NCBI RefSeq assembly: GCF_020166395.1
Contig: NZ_JAIQXU010000016.1
Location: 55,335 to 119,334, forward strand
From: Deinococcus betulae
GTDB taxonomy: Bacteria > Deinococcota > Deinococci > Deinococcales > Deinococcaceae
Direction: 5' to 3'
DNA: 64,000 bases
The stretch's first letter is position 1. Each line of letters opens with the position of its first letter. Of the stretch, positions 59,244 through 64,000 are shown one piece after another. The position numbers were made by a program, and so were the translations under genes. Below the pieces are notes generated by a model. The model saw nothing but the letters and a program-made list of their open reading frames with translations, was not told where the DNA came from and did not search any database.

Positions 59244-60512
59244 TCAGCGCCACCACTGGGCCAGGTCCACCCGCTGGGTCAGCCAGGAGGCCACCGTGGC
59301 CTGACGCCGCTCGGAGACCACCCCCCAGACGAGGCCCTGGAAGTGCTGACGGAAGCTGTCGCGCTTCTCTTCCACCACACGGCGCACGTAAGACCCCGTA
59401 TCGAATTCCACCGCCACGCGCCCTCCATCCGCCCGCTGCCAGATCGCGTCCGGTTCCTCGGCCCGGCGCCGGACAGTCCCCCGGCTTGGGCGCACCACCT
59501 CGCACGCACTGGGGGGCACGCCGTACTGGTGGCGCAGCTCGCCGGCACCGGCCCGGTGAGCCAGGTGCGGCACCTCGGCCTGGCCCAGCGCGCGGCTCGC
59601 CAGCAGAAAGCGCACGGGCACTTCCAGGTTGGGCCGCATGTGCACCGGGCGGGCCAAATCCTGCACGAACGGCACCGCTGGCAGGTCTTCGGCCTCCAGT
59701 TTGAAGTGCCGCTTGAGCTGGCCTTCGGTCATCACGCCGTCACACGCCAGGGCCTCGTGGGCCCGCTCGATGCGGTCTTGGCGGACCAGCTGCAAAATCT
59801 CCAGTGTCAGGTCCGGGACGCCGGCCCCTTTCAGTTCCGCCGCTTGAACAGCGGTGATGGCTGGCCCCTGAAGAGGCGGCTCTTCCCACAGGTCGCCCAC
59901 CTCCTCACCGGTCCACACGCGCTGCCCCGGTTGACCCGGTTCAGTCTGCGGCAGGCAGTGGATGAAGCGGAGGTTGGCACGGTGCTGTTCGGCCGCCTGA
60001 CGGCCCCGGACGGCACTCGGGCTGAGGATCACCAGGTCATGCTGCGTGGCGGCCAGCGTGCTGCGAAACCGCTGGGCCAAGCGGTGGATGGCTTCGGAGG
60101 TGATGCCGCCGCTGGACAGCCGGGCCACCACGTACGCGTCCCGCTGGCCGGTCTGTACCCGTGGGAAGCGCCGCAGCCCCCCGAAGCGCTCGGCACCCGT
60201 CCGGATGCCCGGCGCCAGGACCCGCCAGTCCAGCTGCGCCAGGCAGAGCCGTTCATAGGCCAGATCGACCGACCGGCTCAGGCTACGGGGCGTGAAGTCG
60301 TCGTCGGGAATGGCGCGCAGACCCAGTGAAGTCAAGACGATCAACTCGCCCATGCCGGTGTACGTGATGTGAAGGAAGCCCCGGTCCATCAGGTCCGCCA
60401 CGTCCTCGAACGCGGCCCGCGCTTCGTCAGGGGTCAGGCCGCCCAGGCGGTAGGTCAGGGCCAGCCCTTTGCGCTCGGCATGGGTGGCCGCCGGGCGGCT
60501 CAGACGGGGCAT
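59244..60512 (-). CDS. Replication-relaxation-like protein
   Basis: 422 residues. The N-terminal part is a winged-helix-like region (about 20-75). The C-terminal part has PDAIWQRADGGRVAVEFDTG (about 365-385) followed by a helix, the PD...ExD pattern of replication-relaxation (Replic_Relax) proteins of plasmids, which has a nuclease-like fold. A middle section (about 250-330) is helical. It is likely involved in plasmid replication or transfer; the assignment rests on the C-terminal motif. Confidence 0.6.
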   Translation of the reverse strand: MPRLSRPAATHAERKGLALTYRLGGLTPDEARAAFEDVADLMDRGFLHITYTGMGELIVLTSLGLRAIPDDDFTPRSLSRSVDLAYERLCLAQLDWRVLAPGIRTGAERFGGLRRFPRVQTGQRDAYVVARLSSGGITSEAIHRLAQRFRSTLAATQHDLVILSPSAVRGRQAAEQHRANLRFIHCLPQTEPGQPGQRVWTGEEVGDLWEEPPLQGPAITAVQAAELKGAGVPDLTLEILQLVRQDRIERAHEALACDGVMTEGQLKRHFKLEAEDLPAVPFVQDLARPVHMRPNLEVPVRFLLASRALGQAEVPHLAHRAGAGELRHQYGVPPSACEVVRPSRGTVRRRAEEPDAIWQRADGGRVAVEFDTGSYVRRVVEEKRDSFRQHFQGLVWGVVSERRQATVASWLTQRVDLAQWWR

Positions 60513-61044
60513 GGACGGCCCCAGTGATCTGAAGGGTTCAGCGGTCTCCAGCGGTCCGTCAGGGCTCCGGACTGAGCCTTGCCGCAGGCCCTCTGCCGCC
60601 GCCTGCAGGCCAGATCCCGAACGGGGGCAGTGTCAATCTGACGGAGCCGGAGAGGGCGGGGCAGCGCGGCTGGTGGGCGCAGGTCGGGCCGCCTGGTGGA
60701 CTGGGCCTTCTGACAGCAACCAGGCGCTGGAGAGACGGGTTGATTCGGCCGCTTCAGACCCGCTCGGGAGAGGCGAATGACCGGTCGCTGGGCCAGGCCT
60801 GTCAGCTCTGGGCAGGCGGGTGCCGGCGGAGTCTGGGGGGCGCTACGGAAGGGCGCTTCACGGCGCTGCTGGGGCCTTCTCAGATTCAGTGTCGGGGCCC
60901 GTGATGGCGCGCGGGGCATTGGGCAGCGTGCAGGGCCGTCACTGGCGTGCGTCCTTATCGTTCAGGGGACCGTTGGTCATCGCAGGTTCTCCAAAAAGGG
61001 CCAGCGCCAAAGGACGCTGGCCCTGCCGTGGTGGGCCGCACCAG
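60513..61044. other. 532-base stretch without a convincing gene
   Basis: Contains the terminator of the downstream-read gene at 61045 (60992-61024) and a third, weaker match to the CCCTTATYCGACAGGGGG repeat near 60951. A 13-codon frame from about 60979 is too short to claim. I see nothing else. Confidence 0.5.
60992..61024 (-). terminator. Rho-independent terminator
   Basis: AGGGCCAGCG/CGCTGGCCCT, a perfect 10-bp stem followed on the minus strand by five T, 20 bases beyond the stop at 61045. Confidence 0.88.
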
Positions 61045-61638
61045 TCAAGACGCGGCGCGGCCTGCTTTCTGTTTCTCGGCCTTGGGCTGTTGCAGCCGGC
61101 CTCTGCGAATCTCCAGCAGGGTTTTGAAATCATCTTCACCACTGGCGAGGCGGGCCAAGGAGGTTTCGACCCGGCCGGTCACCCTGAGCACCGCGAGGCG
61201 GGACGCCCGCCGCTCCTGCGCCAACCAGCCCTGGAAACCGTCATCCGGAAGCACGATCTCGTCTTCCACTTTGCGCACGGCCCGCTTGCCCTGGGCCGTC
61301 ACGACCTCCACTTCAAACGTCAGGTTGCTGGGTGCAGAGACGGCCTTCACGGTGCCGCGCTTGATGGCGTCGTGGTACTTCTCCAGCACGAGGTGCAGCT
61401 CCTCGGGGGGAATACCTTTGAGCAGGGCACTGAGCAGCTGAAACCGGGGCGCCGCTTCTGGTGGAGCGGCCGCAGGTTGGCCCCGGCGCCCCGCCGTACT
61501 GGTTCCGGGCGCCGCTGGGCCAGGCGCGGCCGGGGGGCTTTTCGGCGCTGGGCTGGGGGGTGTGGGCTCGGCCTCTGGGGCGGGTGTGGCGCTGGGGTCA
61601 GCCGGGTCTTGGGGGGTCTTATCAGGCTGTTGACTCAT
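61045..61638 (-). CDS. Hypothetical protein with Pro-rich N-terminus
   Basis: 197 residues from ATG 61638, with a GGAGGACC site. Residues 1-65 are a Pro/Ala-rich linker. The rest mixes helices and strands (LSALLKGIPPEELHLVLEKY; LTFEVEVVTAQGKRAV) and ends with a basic helix (LLEIRRGRLQQPKAEKQK). No family is recognised. A strong terminator follows. Confidence 0.65.
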   Translation of the reverse strand: MSQQPDKTPQDPADPSATPAPEAEPTPPSPAPKSPPAAPGPAAPGTSTAGRRGQPAAAPPEAAPRFQLLSALLKGIPPEELHLVLEKYHDAIKRGTVKAVSAPSNLTFEVEVVTAQGKRAVRKVEDEIVLPDDGFQGWLAQERRASRLAVLRVTGRVETSLARLASGEDDFKTLLEIRRGRLQQPKAEKQKAGRAAS

Positions 61639-61751
61639 CGTGGTCCTCCGCTCGGGATCCTGACGGCGCGAGGGTCGGAAGGCACGGAACATGGGCCAAA
61701 CCGGGAGGGGGTTGGCCCATTGCTGCGGGTCTGTTCAGGGGCGATGTGAGG

Positions 61752-62723
61752 TCAGCTGGCCGCCAGCAGCTGCGGCAGGGGTGGTGCCCATTGACCGACC
61801 TGAAGGCCGTCCGGGTCTTCGCCCGCCAGCATGGCGTCCACCGCTTGATTCACGTTCTCGTACACCATGTATTTCCCCTTGCCACGCACCTCGATGGCCA
61901 GGCTGAAACAGGCCGCGCTGCGCCGCTTGGGTTCGCCGGTGCGCTCGTCGATGGTGATGCCCAGGAGGGGCAACAGCGGCGGATTTTCCATGACGTCCAG
62001 AAGCACCTTGCCGTGCATGGTGGCGATCACCCGCAGGCCGTTTTTCGAGGCGGACACCAGCAGGGGCACGTCGCCGTTGTAGCCCACCTCGTCCATCAGA
62101 ATCTCTTCGGGACCGTGATTACGAATCACCCGCCGCAGCTTCGGGGCCTGCTGATCAGGATCACCGACTCTGGCCCGGCGCATGCGGCGCAGCAGGGGGT
62201 GGGGCACGTCGCCGTCCCCGGTGATTTCGTTGCTGCTGTCAATGACCCACAGGCCCCGGTTCAGGGTTTCGGCGCGGATGCGGGCGATGTCCCGCAGCAG
62301 CGTGGTCTTGCCGACGGCCGGCGGGCCAATCACGGCGATCCCGTGGGCCGCCGTGATGTACGGCCGCAGAATCTCGGCCGCGCCCTGAATCACGCGCGCC
62401 ACCCGAATGGTGATGTTGGACAGCAGATCCTCACCGTCAAACTCGGCCGACACCCGGTGCAGGGTGCCCGGCAGCCCGAGGCGGCCATCTTCCCGGAACT
62501 TCCCGCCAATCCGGTTTTCCACGTACTTCAAATCCCGCAGGCTGATGGTCCGCGGGTACTCGATCCGCAGGCCGTCCATCTTGATCGAGAGGTGCTGCTC
62601 AAGGTCCAGGGTGATCTCCTCGACCAGGTGAATGCGGGGCTCGACCAGCTCCCGAATGTCGCCGGGCAGGATGGCCAGCGCGGCCTGGTACTCGGAGGGG
62701 GAGGTGACGTCTTTGACAAACAT
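61752..62723 (-). CDS. SpoIIIAA/Ycf45-like AAA ATPase
   Basis: 323 residues. Walker A is [11 protein letters not shown] (133-143), then [15 protein letters not shown] (162-176), a MDEVG Walker B (~214) and an ATMHGK sensor (~239). The SNEI.GDGD.PHP block is typical of the SpoIIIAA / Ycf45 / R3H-AAA ATPases, ring-forming relatives of secretion ATPases. The R3H domain of Ycf45 is absent. It is placed two genes before ssb in the series and beside a lytic transglycosylase, so a part in DNA transfer or envelope work is possible. Confidence 0.8.
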   Translation of the reverse strand: MFVKDVTSPSEYQAALAILPGDIRELVEPRIHLVEEITLDLEQHLSIKMDGLRIEYPRTISLRDLKYVENRIGGKFREDGRLGLPGTLHRVSAEFDGEDLLSNITIRVARVIQGAAEILRPYITAAHGIAVIGPPAVGKTTLLRDIARIRAETLNRGLWVIDSSNEITGDGDVPHPLLRRMRRARVGDPDQQAPKLRRVIRNHGPEEILMDEVGYNGDVPLLVSASKNGLRVIATMHGKVLLDVMENPPLLPLLGITIDERTGEPKRRSAACFSLAIEVRGKGKYMVYENVNQAVDAMLAGEDPDGLQVGQWAPPLPQLLAAS

Positions 62724-62886
62724 AAGGCGCTCCTGGAGGGGGGAGAGGAGAGGGGTGGACGCGCACGGCAGCAGGCACTAGAAGGCTCAGGCGGCACAGA
62801 TGAACAGGGCCTGGGGCGGGCGCGGCGGCCCACACCAGGCCCACACCCGAGCCCTGAGGATGCACGGAGCAGCGGGCGGCCAAGGG

Positions 62887-63570
62887 CTACCGCACGGTGG
62901 CGGCGCGGAACACCAGCAGGTCACTCCTGACCTGGGGTTCAGGAGGGGCTGGGCGGGTGCGGACAGTCGCCGGACCACGGGCCGCCAGGGCCACGGGCGC
63001 TGGGGCGGTGCGGGACGCGGCGAGGGGCGAGGTGGGGGCCGTGGCCTGCGGGGTTGGGCGGACCGGAGCGGGTGAGACCACGGGGCGCACCGTGGCCAGG
63101 ACCGGGGCAGCAAGGCGGCGGTGCTGACCCACCAGGGCGGCGTAGGTCGTAAGGACCTTGCGCACGTAGGCCTGCGTCTCGGCGTAGGGCGGCACCCGGC
63201 CAAAGCGGCGCACGGCCCCTGGGCCCGCGTTGTAGGCGGCCAGGGCCAGGGGCCAGTTGGCGAAGGTGGTCCACTGCTGCCGGAGGTACTTGGCGGCGCC
63301 CCAGAGGTTCTCCTGCGGCACGTACGGATTGACGCCCAGAGTGCGCGCCGTGGCAGGCATCAGCTGGCCGTAACCAATAGCGCCTGCGGGGCTGAGGGCC
63401 TGGGCGCAGAAGCCCGATTCGTGCACGACCAGGGCCGTGAGGAGGAAGGGGGGAAGGCCGTGGGCGGCGGCGGTGCGTTCCACGAGCTGGCGGGTGCCCA
63501 GGTCAGCCGCGCAGCCGGCGGAGGCGGCGCCGGTCCCGGCCAGCAGGAAGGTCAGAACGGCCCGGCGCAT
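62887..63570 (-). CDS. Exported lytic transglycosylase (SLT domain)
   Basis: 227 residues from ATG 63570. The signal peptide (about 1-22) is followed by the SLT fold: catalytic Glu51 (VVHESGF), [10 protein letters not shown] (about 67) and [12 protein letters not shown] (about 110). A Pro/Ala-rich tail follows. It cleaves peptidoglycan. On plasmids such enzymes open the wall for secretion or conjugation. A TTG one codon upstream is an alternative start. Confidence 0.88.
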   Translation of the reverse strand: MRRAVLTFLLAGTGAASAGCAADLGTRQLVERTAAAHGLPPFLLTALVVHESGFCAQALSPAGAIGYGQLMPATARTLGVNPYVPQENLWGAAKYLRQQWTTFANWPLALAAYNAGPGAVRRFGRVPPYAETQAYVRKVLTTYAALVGQHRRLAAPVLATVRPVVSPAPVRPTPQATAPTSPLAASRTAPAPVALAARGPATVRTRPAPPEPQVRSDLLVFRAATVR

Positions 63571-63686
63571 CAAGCGCCGACCTGGTCGGCTCGCCGCTCA
63601 TCCGGCTCGGCTGGTCCCTCGGCCAGGGTGTCGAGCACCCGGGCAATCTTGACCAGTAAGCGCGTGCATCGTGCCCGCCTCCACAC
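63570..63686 (-). CDS. Possible small ORF coupled to the transglycosylase
   Basis: A frame of up to 38 codons ([20 protein letters not shown]) ends in TGATG, sharing a base with the transglycosylase ATG. Codon third positions are GC-rich as in real genes here. The GTG start at 63686 lacks a ribosome site, whereas a well-placed GGAGG serves an ATG in another frame, so a frameshifted or broken gene is possible. Confidence 0.35.
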   Translation of the reverse strand: MWRRARCTRLLVKIARVLDTLAEGPAEPDERRADQVGA

Positions 63687-63822
63687 GGCTTGATCGGGGA
63701 CGCCCTCCAATCAAGTTTCGCCAGCCAACAGGCATCGATGGCCAAATCAGCAGTGAATTCCCCTCTGCCGCGATCACGTTGCTTCATTTGACTACCGAGG
63801 TCAGGGCGGCGCGCAGTCTCCT

Positions 63823-64000
63823 TTATGACCTTCCGTGTCCACTCACTTCATCTTCAGATGGGCTTAGGAGATTAATGACTGAAGTGCCGACAGCCTGTGC
63901 CAACGCGTCCAAAATATCAATGCCTACGTTCCGTTTCCCGCGCTCAATCTGGGAGATATACGACCAGTCCATTTGACTGGCCTGCGCCACATCAAAGATT
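63823..64000 (-). CDS. XRE-family HTH regulator, partial at window edge
   Basis: The last 58 or so residues of a regulator whose start lies beyond the window. It reads DVAQASQMDWSYISQIERGK then DILDALAQAVGTSVINLL: HTH helices 2-5 of the Cro/CI type, followed by a short acidic tail. The stop is at 63823. The local DNA is AT-richer than the surroundings. Its target is unknown. Confidence 0.85.
   Translation of the reverse strand, partial: IFDVAQASQMDWSYISQIERGKRNVGIDILDALAQAVGTSVINLLSPSEDEVSGHGRS

Noticed and set aside
60500..60919. 139-codon minus-strand frame
   Set aside because: Arg/Pro-rich low-complexity sequence, no ribosome site, and it runs into the regulatory DNA upstream of the replication-relaxation-like gene.
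1..64000. tRNA, rRNA and CRISPR arrays
   Set aside because: None could be recognised on either strand by eye; a dedicated scan would be needed to exclude a divergent tRNA.

Overview
The window is high-GC bacterial DNA, most like the genus Deinococcus (an inference). The pointers are an HU protein with an Ala/Lys-rich N-terminal tail, a long SSB with two OB domains and an acidic tip, and GC-rich third codon positions. A cassette resembling the plasmid PRTRC system, a replication-relaxation-like protein, two SSB-type proteins, extra helicases and long runs of small unknown genes on one strand suggest a large plasmid or another integrated accessory replicon. No replication initiator, ParA or ParB is visible.

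Region 1 (0-11 kb, minus strand) is a complete DISARM-type defence operon. In transcription order it encodes an amino-methyltransferase of DUF1156 type, a DrmE-like protein, the DrmA helicase, DrmB and the phospholipase-D-like DrmC. It abuts a broken IS6-family transposase. Two inverted copies of a ~270-280 bp MITE-like element (11.57 and 13.16 kb) bracket a PD-(D/E)XK nuclease-like gene.

Region 2 (13.6-25.4 kb) holds two diverged copies of one two-gene module: a SIR2-fold protein followed by a ~920-residue helical protein. They flank an HU gene and a plus-strand cluster encoding a secreted trypsin-like protease, a membrane protein, a lipoprotein and an Lnt/nitrilase-like protein. The second module is AT-rich, as if recently acquired. 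A lipoprotein, an HTH protein and a RecD2-like helicase follow.

Region 3 (30-45 kb) is accessory backbone: chains of small overlapping genes, an acyltransferase-3 gene flanked by direct repeats, a PRTRC-like E1/protein-B operon bracketed by five copies of a 17-bp palindrome, YidD, a stop-interrupted gene, and a subtilase with a small downstream protein.

Region 4 (45-64 kb) is a long minus-strand series of mostly small genes. Many gaps consist of little more than one hairpin element that ends about ten bases before the next start codon. Its stem sequence changes from copy to copy but stays complementary. Recognisable genes include two SSBs, a UvrD-like helicase, a second acyltransferase, a DUF2227-like membrane protein, a DUF6283-like protein, a replication-relaxation-like protein, a SpoIIIAA/Ycf45-like ATPase and a lytic transglycosylase. 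Two tiny exported peptides share a Gly-Asn-Asp motif. The window ends inside an XRE-type regulator.

The left 25 kb is best read as a defence island and the rest as plasmid upkeep plus unknown cargo. The strongest candidates for something undescribed are the hairpin leader family, the duplicated SIR2 module, the mixed DISARM operon, the PRTRC-associated palindromes and the exported GND peptides.
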